Below, one piece after another: positions 7,184 to 15,134 of a stretch of 35,187 nt of DNA. Source of the stretch: Sulfurimonas sp. (GTDB lineage Bacteria; Campylobacterota; Campylobacteria; Campylobacterales; Sulfurimonadaceae); contig JALWSY010000183.1 in assembly GCA_027083035.1 (NCBI GenBank), positions 1 to 35,187 on the forward strand. The letters run 5' to 3'. The notes below the pieces were generated by a model that was not told the DNA's origin, did not search any database, and worked only from the letters and a program-made list of their open reading frames with translations. Both the position numbers and the translations under genes were made by a program. How positions within the stretch are numbered: the first letter of the stretch is position 1; the number at the start of each line of letters is the position of its first letter.

Positions 7184-9031
7184 TTATCCAAACTCAATAG
7201 GATCCATATCTATCTCTGCCAAGGCTACTTTAGAGGCTTTTATGGCTTTTATTAGTGCGGTGCTTTTATCTGAACGCAATAGTATCTCAAAGCGGTACTT
7301 GTTTGCCACTCTCTCTATAGCACACTTCTTTGCACTCACTATCTCAACATCTGTGAAGTGTTGCAATCGAGCCTCCATCTCCCGCATAGACTCTTGTGCT
7401 TTACTTCCGTTTTTATGTGAAAAGAGAATCCGGCAGAGCTTTTTGTAGGGTGGATAAAGCTCTACTCTAAACTCCTTTTCAGACTCTAAAAATGCTTCAT
7501 AGTTCTCAAGATACTCACTAAAGAAGCTCTCATTAAAACTCTGTACCAACACAAGCGCATCCTTTGCGCGTCCACTTCTTCCAGCTACCTGAATAAGTGC
7601 AGAGAGTGCCTTCTCTCTTGCTCTGTAGTCACTCATATTGAGCATATTATCCATACCTAACACGACTGCTAAAGTCACCCCATGATAATCATGCCCTTTT
7701 GAGAGCATCTGTGTCCCGACTAAGATATCGCTCTCTTTATCATTAAATCGCTTGAGTGCTTTTTTCAGTTTACTCGCCGTTGTTATGACATCTCTGTCAA
7801 ACTGCTCTACTCGTGCCTCTGGAAACTGCTTCTCTATCTCTAGAACTGCCTCAGCAGTTCCAAGCCTAGCACTACTAAGATGCGAGCCTCCACACTCGGG
7901 GCAGATTTGAGGAATGGCCTGAGAGAAGTTACAGTAGTGACACTTCAGCGCCCTGCTCTTTTGATGCACACTCAATCCTACACTACAAAAAGCACACTTA
8001 AAATCATGCCCGCACTCTTGACAGATAAGGTACTTAAAATTTGCCCGTGTTGGCAGAAAAACTATAGACTGCTCTTTTGCTTTAAGCCGCTTCTCTAAAG
8101 CATTCATCACCAAAGGAGAGAGTGACTCAACACTTCGCTCATAGATAAACTGCTTTGAGGAGCTAAAGTGTCCCCCTTTGAGTCGTATGTGTGGAAACTT
8201 CACATAGGAGGTAAGTGAGGGTGTAGCACTTCCTAATACAACAGGAATATCATAGAGTTGTCCCATATAGATAGCGATATCACGAGCATTGTATCGTGGT
8301 CTTGATGCAGATTTGTAGCTATCATCATGCTCCTCATCTACAACAATCAGTCCTAAATCTCTGATGGGCAAAAAGAGTGCTGAACGGGGTCCTGCTATGA
8401 TTTTTGCTCTGCCACTTAAAAGCTTCTCTTGAGCAACTTTTTTCTGTTTTGGTGTAAGTTTTGAGTGCCACATTACTACCCCATCACCAAAATGCTCCTC
8501 AAGGCGCTGTGCCATCTGTGGGGTAAGGGAGATCTCAGGCATCAAAAAGATACTCCGCTTTCCCTCTGCTATCATCTGCTCAAAGAGCTTCATATATATC
8601 TCTGTTTTTCCACTTCCGGTATCACCAAAAAGCAGCCCTACTTTTTGTTTTTGTAAAAAGTTACAAGCCTCTTGTTGTTTGTTTGAGAGTTCTATTTTGG
8701 ATGGAGTAGAAGCTTTTTGCATCAAAATCTGTGGAGTTTGCTCTTTTTGAAATGGGGTTAAAAGTGCGTATGCATCACCAAGGGAGCAGATGTAGTATGA
8801 AGCGATAAATTTTGCTAATGCTCTTTGTTTTGAAGAGAAATAAAAGTCACTTACACTCTCTATAAAAAGCGTTTCAAACTCCGGCTCTTCTTCCTTTGAG
8901 AGAATAACACCTCTCTTCTCTTTTTTGTTGAGATAGATACATACTTGAGAGCCTAGTAAAAGTTCTTGTGAAAATTTGTAGGAGAGAGGCTCCAAAGGGG
9001 AGCCTATGATAGAGACCGCGTAGTAGTGCAA
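7184..9031 (-). CDS. priA: Primosomal helicase PriA
   Basis: ATP-dependent 3'-to-5' helicase that reloads DnaB at stalled forks. The 615-aa protein carries Walker A GDTGSGKTEIY (about 135-145), the DEAH-like box VVDEEHDDSYK (about 233-243), GSATPS (about 268), and a zinc-binding insert with eight cysteines (CQECGHDFKC, CSVGL, CHYC, CPECGG, about 338-382). The helicase motifs GTQMLSKGHDYHGV and QVAGRSGRA follow. It is shorter at the N-terminus than E. coli PriA (732 aa), as usual for Campylobacterota. The best start is TTG at 9031, because no ATG or strong ribosome site fits. It lies 17 bp after the pilin-like gene and may be read from that transcript. Confidence 0.95.
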   Translation of the reverse strand: MHYYAVSIIGSPLEPLSYKFSQELLLGSQVCIYLNKKEKRGVILSKEEEPEFETLFIESVSDFYFSSKQRALAKFIASYYICSLGDAYALLTPFQKEQTPQILMQKASTPSKIELSNKQQEACNFLQKQKVGLLFGDTGSGKTEIYMKLFEQMIAEGKRSIFLMPEISLTPQMAQRLEEHFGDGVVMWHSKLTPKQKKVAQEKLLSGRAKIIAGPRSALFLPIRDLGLIVVDEEHDDSYKSASRPRYNARDIAIYMGQLYDIPVVLGSATPSLTSYVKFPHIRLKGGHFSSSKQFIYERSVESLSPLVMNALEKRLKAKEQSIVFLPTRANFKYLICQECGHDFKCAFCSVGLSVHQKSRALKCHYCNFSQAIPQICPECGGSHLSSARLGTAEAVLEIEKQFPEARVEQFDRDVITTASKLKKALKRFNDKESDILVGTQMLSKGHDYHGVTLAVVLGMDNMLNMSDYRAREKALSALIQVAGRSGRAKDALVLVQSFNESFFSEYLENYEAFLESEKEFRVELYPPYKKLCRILFSHKNGSKAQESMREMEARLQHFTDVEIVSAKKCAIERVANKYRFEILLRSDKSTALIKAIKASKVALAEIDMDPIEFG

Positions 9032-9048
9032 AGAAACAAGGTAGTTTT

Positions 9049-9474
9049 TTAATTCACAAGCTTAGCGCAGGTTGAGTTTGTAGTGTCACAAGTAAACTTT
9101 CCATTTGAACGAGTATATGTAAAAAGAACAGAGGTCGTTCCAGTTTTGAACTTATACTTATTTAGTGCTGCAGACTCTGAAACTTTATGCCAGCCACCAT
9201 TATCTGTGCTATCTTTGACGCCATATCCCAAAACACCACCAAAAAGACCTCCACTATTTAACGCTGTTCCGGAGATATACTTAGAATCACCTTTAATAAG
9301 ACGATTTTGGCGCTCTGTTATGATACCTGAACGGATAGAAGCTACATCAGCTTTTCCTTTAGCTATAGTTGCATCAGCCTTGGAGGCAGAAAATCTAGGA
9401 ACTGCTACAGAAGCAAGGATACCAAGCACGACGATAACAAATATCATCTCTAACATTGTAAATGCATTTTTCAT
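9049..9474 (-). CDS. Type IV pilin/type II pseudopilin-like protein
   Basis: A 141-aa prepilin-like protein. Its N-terminus (MKNAFTMLEMIFVIVVLGIL) is a very short leader followed by the methylated-Phe hydrophobic helix with Glu5, the hallmark of type IV pilins and pseudopilins cleaved by PilD. The residue before the cleavage site is Ala rather than the usual Gly, which PilD-type peptidases tolerate. The C-terminal TCDTTNSTCAK could form a small disulfide loop. Ribosome site AAGGA lies upstream of the ATG. It sits between the second pilin-like gene, separated by a terminator, and priA. Likely part of a DNA-uptake or secretion pseudopilus. Confidence 0.88.
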   Translation of the reverse strand: MKNAFTMLEMIFVIVVLGILASVAVPRFSASKADATIAKGKADVASIRSGIITERQNRLIKGDSKYISGTALNSGGLFGGVLGYGVKDSTDNGGWHKVSESAALNKYKFKTGTTSVLFTYTRSNGKFTCDTTNSTCAKLVN

Positions 9475-9510
9475 ATTTTTTCCTTCGCTGCGGAATCTAA
9501 ATGGGCAGAA

Positions 9511-9547
9511 TAAAAAGAGTAAGAGGAGGTTGCAACTCCTTCTTACT
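9511..9547 (-). terminator. Intrinsic terminator between the two pilin-like genes
   Basis: An inverted repeat of about 15 bp with one mismatch and two wobble pairs (AGTAAGAGGAGGTTG against CAACTCCTTCTTACT, 9518-9547) is followed on the minus strand by CTTTTTATT. It ends the 9882-9589 pilin-like transcript, giving high or separate expression of that gene relative to the downstream pilin and priA. Confidence 0.75.
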
Positions 9548-9588
9548 TAGAAAGAGTTGCAGCTAACATGGAACAAACTGACTAGCGA

Positions 9589-9882
9589 TTAGTCCATATG
9601 TTTCACATCACCATTTGGTAATGTAACTGTCGTTGCAGTTGCAGCAGTTACACCACTACATCCCTCAAAAGTTTTTACTTTAGTAAGAGAATTCACAGTA
9701 TTTGGATCATTAAAGTATGCACCTCTCAACCCTTGAATACAAGTCTGTGAGTCTTGATCTTTTTTAGCATTCTCAGCATCTGCTTTTGATTGTGTTAATC
9801 TTGGAACCGCAACTGCAGCCAAAATACCTAAAATAACGATAACGAAGACCAATTCGATCATAGTAAAACCAGCTCTTTTCAT
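9589..9882 (-). CDS. Type IV pilin/pseudopilin-like protein, short
   Basis: A 97-aa prepilin-like protein starting MKRAGFTMIELVFVIVILGILAAVAVPR: the leader ends in Gly, then the FTMIEL helix with Glu5, the canonical PilD site. I chose ATG at 9882 because AAGGAG lies 6 bp upstream; an in-frame start at 9918 would add twelve residues in front of the leader. The globular part has two cysteines (SQTCIQGL and FEGCSG), probably a disulfide-closed loop. It is short for a major pilin. A CATAAT sequence about 50 bp upstream may be its -10, and a strong terminator follows, so it is probably its own transcript. Confidence 0.87.
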   Translation of the reverse strand: MKRAGFTMIELVFVIVILGILAAVAVPRLTQSKADAENAKKDQDSQTCIQGLRGAYFNDPNTVNSLTKVKTFEGCSGVTAATATTVTLPNGDVKHMD

Positions 9883-10040
9883 AAAGAACTCCTTAATTGA
9901 AATATTTGGATTACACAAGTAATCTTAAGTGTCATTATGAGCCTAATTTGTTTAAAGTTTGCTTAAATCTACTCTTTTTAGCTCATTTTATTTAAAATTT
10001 CAAATAAACCTATCATAATATTCACTTATATTATAAAATG

Positions 10041-10096
10041 ATGTAATCACTTTGTCACTTAAAGGAAATAGAGCTGTAATCTCTCTGTTTTATACT
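10041..10096 (+). promoter_or_regulatory. Pho-box-like direct repeats before the lipoprotein gene
   Basis: Four half-sites on one 11-bp grid: ATGTAAT (10041), TTGTCAC (10052), then one skipped turn, CTGTAAT (10074) and CTGTTTT (10085). PhoB binds 7-bp CTGTCAT-like half-sites repeated every 11 bp, so this looks like two adjacent Pho boxes. TATACT (10091-10096) is a possible -10, about 30 bp before the lipoprotein ATG at 10127. The exact promoter is not certain because the last half-site touches it. Confidence 0.6.
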
Positions 10097-10126
10097 TCGC
10101 CAAATTTAAATACGGAGTTATTCAAC

Positions 10127-11254
10127 ATGACAAAATCAGTAAAGCAAATCGTTCCAAGTCTTTTAGTAGCAGCACTCGTTGCATCATTTACAGGGTGTGG
10201 AGGAAGTAATGACTCTAGTTCACCAGCTACATCGACTACACAAACAGAAACTACTTCTGCAACCACAACGACAGAGACTACAACAACAGATAATAAAGTA
10301 GCACTCTCTGGAGAGATAGTAGCAGACAAAACACTTACAGCAGACAAGGTATGGGTTATTCATGGTATGGTAACTGTCAAAAATGGTGCTACACTTACTA
10401 TTGAACCGGGGACTACCATTCTTGGAAAAGCTGGAACGGGTGCGAACTCTTCTTATATGGTTATAGATAAAGGCGCGAAAATCATGGCAGAGGGTACAGC
10501 CGACAAGCACATCCTTTTTACTTCAGAGACTGCTTATGACACAGGTGTAGAGGCTGCTGGTCAATGGGGTTCTTTAGTTATCATCGGAAATGCTGCAAAT
10601 GCACAGGTTGAGCCTTATGAAGTAAATCCTGACTTTGTTGCAGGTGAGTCAAATATGGCAGATAACTCTGGTGTATTAAAGTATGTAGATCTTTATAACT
10701 CAGGAATTACTATAGAGGAGAACAAAGAGCTCAATGGTCTCTCTTTAGTTGGTGTTGGTTCAGGGACTACTATTGATAACTTGAGAGTTGAGAGATCTGA
10801 TGATGACTGTGTTGAAATCTGGGGTGGTACTGTAAACTTAAGCAATGTTACTGTTGCTGGCTGTACAGATGATCAGTTTGATATTGATGATGGTTTCTCT
10901 GGAACTGTCACTAACCTTACGATTAATCAAACTACTGGAAATGCTGGTATTGAGATGAGTGGTGAAACGCATGCTACCTTTGATGGATTTACTATCAATG
11001 TAAGTGAGTCTGTAAAAGAGGGTGGCATTTACTTCAAAAAAGATGGTATCGGTGGTATCTTTAAAAATGGTACAATCAACTACAATACTCCTGAAAATGG
11101 GTATGGTGCTATCCACTCAAAAGGAACATTTGACTCTGCAAATACCTCTTTTACAAATGTAACTTTAGCTGGTTCTAATCCTGATAAATTTACTGGTGCT
11201 TCTGCAAGTGGACTAGAGACTGCTTTTACTGCAGGAAGTGGAAATAAAAAATAG
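10127..11254 (+). CDS. Beta-helix lipoprotein preceding TonB operon
   Basis: A 375-aa lipoprotein. The signal peptide ends in lipobox FTGC with Cys24, followed by a Thr/Ser-rich linker (about 28-55) and then a domain rich in G-A-T-L-T-I-E-P-G-T motifs typical of right-handed parallel beta-helices (VHGMVTVKNGATLTIEPGTT-like start near 80). The repeated turns with Asn/Asp/Gly run to the C-terminus. I chose ATG 10127, which has CGGAG about 9 bp upstream; an in-frame start at 10052 would bury the signal peptide. Pho-box-like repeats lie just upstream and the TonB system follows, so a substrate-capturing surface role under phosphate limitation is plausible. No enzymatic motif is recognised. Confidence 0.8.
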   Translation: MTKSVKQIVPSLLVAALVASFTGCGGSNDSSSPATSTTQTETTSATTTTETTTTDNKVALSGEIVADKTLTADKVWVIHGMVTVKNGATLTIEPGTTILGKAGTGANSSYMVIDKGAKIMAEGTADKHILFTSETAYDTGVEAAGQWGSLVIIGNAANAQVEPYEVNPDFVAGESNMADNSGVLKYVDLYNSGITIEENKELNGLSLVGVGSGTTIDNLRVERSDDDCVEIWGGTVNLSNVTVAGCTDDQFDIDDGFSGTVTNLTINQTTGNAGIEMSGETHATFDGFTINVSESVKEGGIYFKKDGIGGIFKNGTINYNTPENGYGAIHSKGTFDSANTSFTNVTLAGSNPDKFTGASASGLETAFTAGSGNKK

Positions 11255-11288
11255 TACGCTAAGTTAGGTTTCTACCTAACTTACAACT

Positions 11289-11337
11289 CTGTAACACAAA
11301 ATGTTACCTTGTCACCTTTTTGTAACTTTTATGTAAT
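11289..11337 (+). promoter_or_regulatory. Pho-box-like repeats before the TonB operon
   Basis: Five TGT-containing half-sites: CTGTAAC (11289), ATGTTAC (11301), TTGTCAC (11309), TTGTAAC (11320) and ATGTAAT (11331). The last three are exactly 11 bp apart, as in PhoB boxes, and the first two are 12 and 8 bp apart. TATATC (11357-11362) is a possible -10 before the DUF3450 ATG at 11393. A perfect hairpin (AAGTTAGG/CCTAACTT, 11261-11282) separates it from the lipoprotein gene, but it has no T-run. Confidence 0.6.
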
Positions 11338-11392
11338 CCTTCTAAAACCTCCCTTTTATATCATTTCACCATATATACCAAATGGAGAAATA

Positions 11393-12166
11393 ATGATTGT
11401 CAATCCCACAAAGATAACAACTGCCCTGCTTTTAAGTGCTACTTTATACTCACCCCTGTCCGCATCTAATACAAATGAAGAGCTTGTAAACTCTATTATC
11501 GCCCTGAGAGGAGATGTTGAAAATCTCTACACAGATATCAAGGAGAACAAGCAGAGATATAACGCACAGATGAAATCACTCTCTATGCAGATCACAGACT
11601 CCCAAGCGCAAATAAATAGAAAAACAACAACTATCAAACTTGCTAAAAATGAGCTAGAAAAAATCAAACTAAAAATAGAAGAGACAGCTACTGGAAACTC
11701 AGAGATGAGACCTCTTGTTATGAATGCGCTTTCACTTTTAGAGACAAGTATCAAAGAGGGTATTCCTTTTATGGTAGAGCAGAGAGTTGCAGACCTACAT
11801 AAAATAGAGTCGGACTTAAAAGCTGGTGTGATTACAAATGAGAAAGCACTTGCGCTTACTTGGGCAAGTTATGATGACCTCATCCGTCTTACAAAAGAGA
11901 TAGGTATCTTTAAACAGCAGATAGAGTTTGGAGGTAAAAAAGTTTTAGCGAAGGTTGCAAAGCTTGGTTCTGTTGCTCTTTTCTTCTCTACTCCAAATGA
12001 AGCAGTTGGTTTTGTGGTTAAAGAGGGAAACACTTACGCATACAAACATATAACAGATCCAGAAGATAGTAAAAAAATAGTAGCACTCTTTGATGCACTA
12101 CAAAAACAGATTCGTACAGGCTACTTTGAACTACCAAATGCCCTAGTTTTACAGGAGAGTAAATAA
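11393..12166 (+). CDS. DUF3450 family periplasmic protein
   Basis: A 257-aa exported protein with a signal peptide (MIVNPTKITTALLLSATLYS) and a long coiled-coil region (about 30-105). The body resembles DUF3450, with segments such as RPLVMNALSLLETSIKEGIPFM and RVADLHKIESDLKAG. In marine gammaproteobacteria DUF3450 is the first gene of TonB2-type clusters ahead of the long ExbB (TtpC-like), ExbB, ExbD, TonB and a TPR protein; the same order follows here. The role is probably periplasmic, helping the energy-transducing complex. I chose ATG 11393 with GGAG upstream, since a start at 11309 would place about 28 odd residues before the signal peptide. The stop overlaps the next ATG (TAATG). Confidence 0.82.
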   Translation: MIVNPTKITTALLLSATLYSPLSASNTNEELVNSIIALRGDVENLYTDIKENKQRYNAQMKSLSMQITDSQAQINRKTTTIKLAKNELEKIKLKIEETATGNSEMRPLVMNALSLLETSIKEGIPFMVEQRVADLHKIESDLKAGVITNEKALALTWASYDDLIRLTKEIGIFKQQIEFGGKKVLAKVAKLGSVALFFSTPNEAVGFVVKEGNTYAYKHITDPEDSKKIVALFDALQKQIRTGYFELPNALVLQESK

Positions 12167-13476
12167 TGCAAAAAATTCTAATCACATTTCTACTACTAAT
12201 GAGTACACTTTTAAGTGCTGATGAACTTTACAATGCTTACCAAAAAGAGTTTACATTTTTAAAAGCACAAAAATCAGAACTGCAAAAAAGAGCAGCCAAA
12301 GAGAAAGCTTTTCAAACAAAAGAACTCGCAAAAGCAAAAGCGAAAGTACAGCGTCTTCAAAACAGACTTGTAGAGCTTTCACAAACAAACCAAAATATCC
12401 AGAAGCAGATAGAGAAGTCTGGTGTAATGCTTGATGATAAAAAATCAAACAAAGAGATCTCTGCAAGTGTTCTTATTCAAGCTGCTTCACTACTTGGTGA
12501 TTACAAGATTCATGTAGATGACTCAAAAAATGCAGACATTATCGCAGTCATGCAACAAGCTTTTGAAGATGCATCACAACTCTATAAAAAACTCTCTTCA
12601 CGACAAGTGGTAGATGGAAAATTTTATCTCATAGATGGAACAACGGCTGAGGGGAAGATAGTCAAAATTGGCAATATCGCAGCCTATGGTATCTCAAAAA
12701 ATGTCGCTGGCACTCTTGCTCCCGCAGGAAATGGTGAGTATAAAATTTGGAACAAAGATACAACTGCAGATGCCCAAGCGATGTTAGCAGGAAAGAAGAC
12801 AAAAGAGTTAAAAATATTTATCTATGAAAACTTAGATAAAGATGTAGAATATACAAAAGAGAAAACACTTCAAGATACACTTGATGGTGGGGGAACTATT
12901 GGGTATATCATCTTAGCACTTGGAGCTTTAGGTCTGCTTCTAATTTTGCTAAGAGTTATACTGCTTACACTTGCAGGTTCAAATGTCAAAAAGATTACTG
13001 ATATTGTAATCAAAAAAGTGGAGAGTGGCAAAGCCAATGAAGCACTTGATGCAGTAAAAGGCTTTAAAGGTGCTACTGCTCGTGTTATCAAAGCGACACT
13101 AAGAAATATAGACAGAGATAGAGATCATATTGAAGATATCGTAACAGAGAACATCTTAAATGAGAGCTCGAACATCGATAGATTTGGTAACTTTGTACTT
13201 GTTCTTGCCGCTGTTGCGCCACTTCTAGGTCTGCTTGGAACGGTAACGGGTATGATCGCTACTTTTGATATCATCACTACGCATGGTACGGGAGATCCGA
13301 AGCTTTTAAGTGGTGGTATCTCTGAAGCGCTAGTAACTACAATGCTTGGTCTTATCGTTGCAATTCCTCTACTTCTTTTAGGAAACTTACTGAGTGGTTG
13401 GGCGCAGAGTATTAAAGACTCTATGGAGCAGAGTGCGCTTCATATCGTAAACCTTTTTGAGATAAACAAAGCATAA
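12166..13476 (+). CDS. TtpC-like long MotA/TolQ/ExbB proton-channel protein
   Basis: A 436-aa protein with a signal peptide (ends about residue 18), a periplasmic coiled-coil domain rich in Lys/Ala/Gln (about 20-90), a further periplasmic domain, and then a MotA/TolQ/ExbB channel domain from about 240. In that domain the hallmark helices APLLGLLGTVTGMIATFD (about 350-367) and EALVTTMLGLIVAIPLLLLGN are visible. Vibrio TonB2 systems need the same extra ExbB-like subunit (TtpC) alongside a normal ExbB, which follows here with a one-base overlap. Likely sits in the inner membrane and couples the TonB motor to the periplasmic partner DUF3450. Confidence 0.9.
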   Translation: MQKILITFLLLMSTLLSADELYNAYQKEFTFLKAQKSELQKRAAKEKAFQTKELAKAKAKVQRLQNRLVELSQTNQNIQKQIEKSGVMLDDKKSNKEISASVLIQAASLLGDYKIHVDDSKNADIIAVMQQAFEDASQLYKKLSSRQVVDGKFYLIDGTTAEGKIVKIGNIAAYGISKNVAGTLAPAGNGEYKIWNKDTTADAQAMLAGKKTKELKIFIYENLDKDVEYTKEKTLQDTLDGGGTIGYIILALGALGLLLILLRVILLTLAGSNVKKITDIVIKKVESGKANEALDAVKGFKGATARVIKATLRNIDRDRDHIEDIVTENILNESSNIDRFGNFVLVLAAVAPLLGLLGTVTGMIATFDIITTHGTGDPKLLSGGISEALVTTMLGLIVAIPLLLLGNLLSGWAQSIKDSMEQSALHIVNLFEINKA

Positions 13477-14081
13477 TGGAAGCACTACTCATCTACTGGG
13501 GGCAGTTCTTACACTTTATGAACTCTGGGGGAGCTATCATGTGGGTACTTTTTATCTTAAACCTTTTTCTTTGGTATGGATTAGGGTACAGATACCTCAC
13601 ACTCAAGCGTGGAACACAGGGAAATGTACGAAGACTTATAGAGAAACATGAAAAAAGAGGCGATAAAAAAGTCTATAAGGGTCTGCTTGATTTTGCAGTC
13701 CATGATGCACTGCAAGCTGCGAAGGTAGCGAAGTCCATAGGGGAAAAACCAAGAGAGTATATTTATGATGTACTCTTTGTTTACATGAGAGTTACCTCAA
13801 AGTACTCTACTTTGGTAAAAACCATAGTGATGCTCGCACCACTTGTCGGGTTACTAGGAACAGTTATAGGGATGATAGAGACATTTGATGCACTCCAATC
13901 AAGTGCGATGTTCTCTCAAGGTGATTCAATTGCCGGTGGTATTTCAAAGGCACTCTTTACAACAGAACTTGGTTTAGTTGTAGCCGTTCCCGGGTTAATC
14001 TTTGGAAAAATACTCGATAGACAAGAAAATCAGTACGACTTAGAGTTTGAACAGATAGTGGACATTATAAGTACAAAATAG
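13476..14081 (+). CDS. exbB: Biopolymer transport protein ExbB
   Basis: A 201-aa inner-membrane proton channel subunit of the TonB motor. Three transmembrane helices are visible (about 18-38, 108-130 and 158-178) with the signature APLVGLLGTVIGMIETFDAL (about 121-140) and the last helix ISKALFTTELGLVVAVPGLIFG. Length and topology fit ExbB2 of TonB2-type clusters rather than TolQ, since ExbD and TonB follow and no TolA/B/Pal does. Start overlaps the TtpC-like stop by one base. Confidence 0.92.
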   Translation: MEALLIYWGQFLHFMNSGGAIMWVLFILNLFLWYGLGYRYLTLKRGTQGNVRRLIEKHEKRGDKKVYKGLLDFAVHDALQAAKVAKSIGEKPREYIYDVLFVYMRVTSKYSTLVKTIVMLAPLVGLLGTVIGMIETFDALQSSAMFSQGDSIAGGISKALFTTELGLVVAVPGLIFGKILDRQENQYDLEFEQIVDIISTK

Positions 14082-14095
14082 ATAAAGGATAAAAA

Positions 14096-14500
14096 ATGAG
14101 ATTTAGACAAAAGCAACAAAATGTAGATACGGTGGATGTTTCGCCACTCATAGATATGGTTTTTATTCTCCTTATCTTTTTTATGGTGACAACAACCTTT
14201 GTCAAAGATATGCAACTTGAACTCAACCGTCCCTCAGCGGCTTCTGCATCACTGGCTTCAACAAAAGTTCTTCGTGTTTACATTGATAACACAAGTGAGA
14301 TCTACATAGATAACCAAGCTCTGAAACTTTGGGCGATTCAGAGTAAACTCAGAGACCTACTCAAAACATCTACTGAAAAATCTGTTCTTGTTATCACAGA
14401 TGGTGACATCCCTGTAAATGTACTTATAGATGTAATAGATGAAGTGAAAATGAGCGGTGCCAAAGATGTAGCCGTTTCAACCACTAAAGAGATGGGATAA
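14096..14500 (+). CDS. exbD: Biopolymer transport protein ExbD
   Basis: A 134-aa ExbD. Short cytoplasmic N-terminus, then one transmembrane helix with the proton-carrying Asp in SPLIDMVFILLIFFMVTTTF (Asp20), and a periplasmic domain with the DGDIPVNVLIDVIDEVKMSGA segment near the C-terminus. Ribosome site AAAGGA is 6 bp upstream of the ATG. The stop overlaps the tonB start by one base. Confidence 0.93.
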   Translation: MRFRQKQQNVDTVDVSPLIDMVFILLIFFMVTTTFVKDMQLELNRPSAASASLASTKVLRVYIDNTSEIYIDNQALKLWAIQSKLRDLLKTSTEKSVLVITDGDIPVNVLIDVIDEVKMSGAKDVAVSTTKEMG

Positions 14501-15126
14501 TGAAATACAGCACAAAAGGAAGAGCTTTTGGAGCACTCTTAAGTATGCTTTTTGGAGCACTTTTGATGATAGTTTTAGTTATCTCTTTTAACAAAAGCGT
14601 CCAAGAGAAAGAGCCAAAGGTAAAAAAAGAGGTTCGTACTATGAAGGCGGCAAAGACGCACAAAAAAGCAAACAAGCCCAAACCAAAGCCGAAGCCAAAA
14701 CCAAAAAAAGCACAGCCAAAAGCACCACTACCAAATATGAACTCGCTTCTTGGTGGTGTGGCGATGCAAATACCTGAGTTTGAGACAGAAGATATTGCAG
14801 GGGATTCAAGTAAATTACTTGAGAGTATCGCTGAAGATGCCATCATGAATGAGAACACAGTAGATGTAAAACCAAAAGTACTATCTCGCTCACCTCTAGA
14901 GTATCCCCAAGCTGCCCTCAAAGATGGCATCAAGGGGTATGTAATTATTAATATTTTAATCGCTAAAGATGGAAGCGTAGAGTTAGCAAAAGTTTTAGAC
15001 GCACAACCAAGTGGTGTGTTTGATGCAGCAGCACTGGGTGCTGTTCGTTCGTGGAGATTCTCTCCTGCTATGTATAAAGCGAAGCCTGTTAAGATGTGGG
15101 CAAAACAAAAAATTAAATTTCAGTAG
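14500..15126 (+). CDS. tonB: Energy transducer TonB
   Basis: A 208-aa TonB. One N-terminal transmembrane helix (about 10-30), a periplasmic Lys/Pro-rich spacer with five Lys-Pro pairs (about 58-75), and a C-terminal TonB domain (about 125-208) with PLEYPQAALKDGIKGYVIIN, DGSVELAKVLDAQPSGVFD and AVRSWRFSPAM. This domain contacts the TonB box of receptors. The spacer is shorter than in E. coli TonB, a trait of TonB2-type proteins, whose reach is thought to be aided by extra partners such as TtpC. Confidence 0.93.
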   Translation: MKYSTKGRAFGALLSMLFGALLMIVLVISFNKSVQEKEPKVKKEVRTMKAAKTHKKANKPKPKPKPKPKKAQPKAPLPNMNSLLGGVAMQIPEFETEDIAGDSSKLLESIAEDAIMNENTVDVKPKVLSRSPLEYPQAALKDGIKGYVIINILIAKDGSVELAKVLDAQPSGVFDAAALGAVRSWRFSPAMYKAKPVKMWAKQKIKFQ

Positions 15127-15134
15127 GGATAGAG

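Noticed and set aside
9083-9550. 155-aa plus-strand ORF over the pilin-like gene
   Set aside because: The minus strand has an unmistakable prepilin N-terminus and ribosome site; the plus frame has none.
11261-11282. Perfect hairpin AAGTTAGG/CCTAACTT after the lipoprotein gene, taken at first as a terminator
   Set aside because: No T-run follows on either strand; it may be a stabilising or processing structure, so it is not listed as a terminator.
14484-14933. 149-aa ORF on the minus strand opposite tonB
   Set aside because: Its Phe/Gly repeats are the antisense of the Lys-Pro tract of TonB; the plus-strand frame is clearly the real gene.
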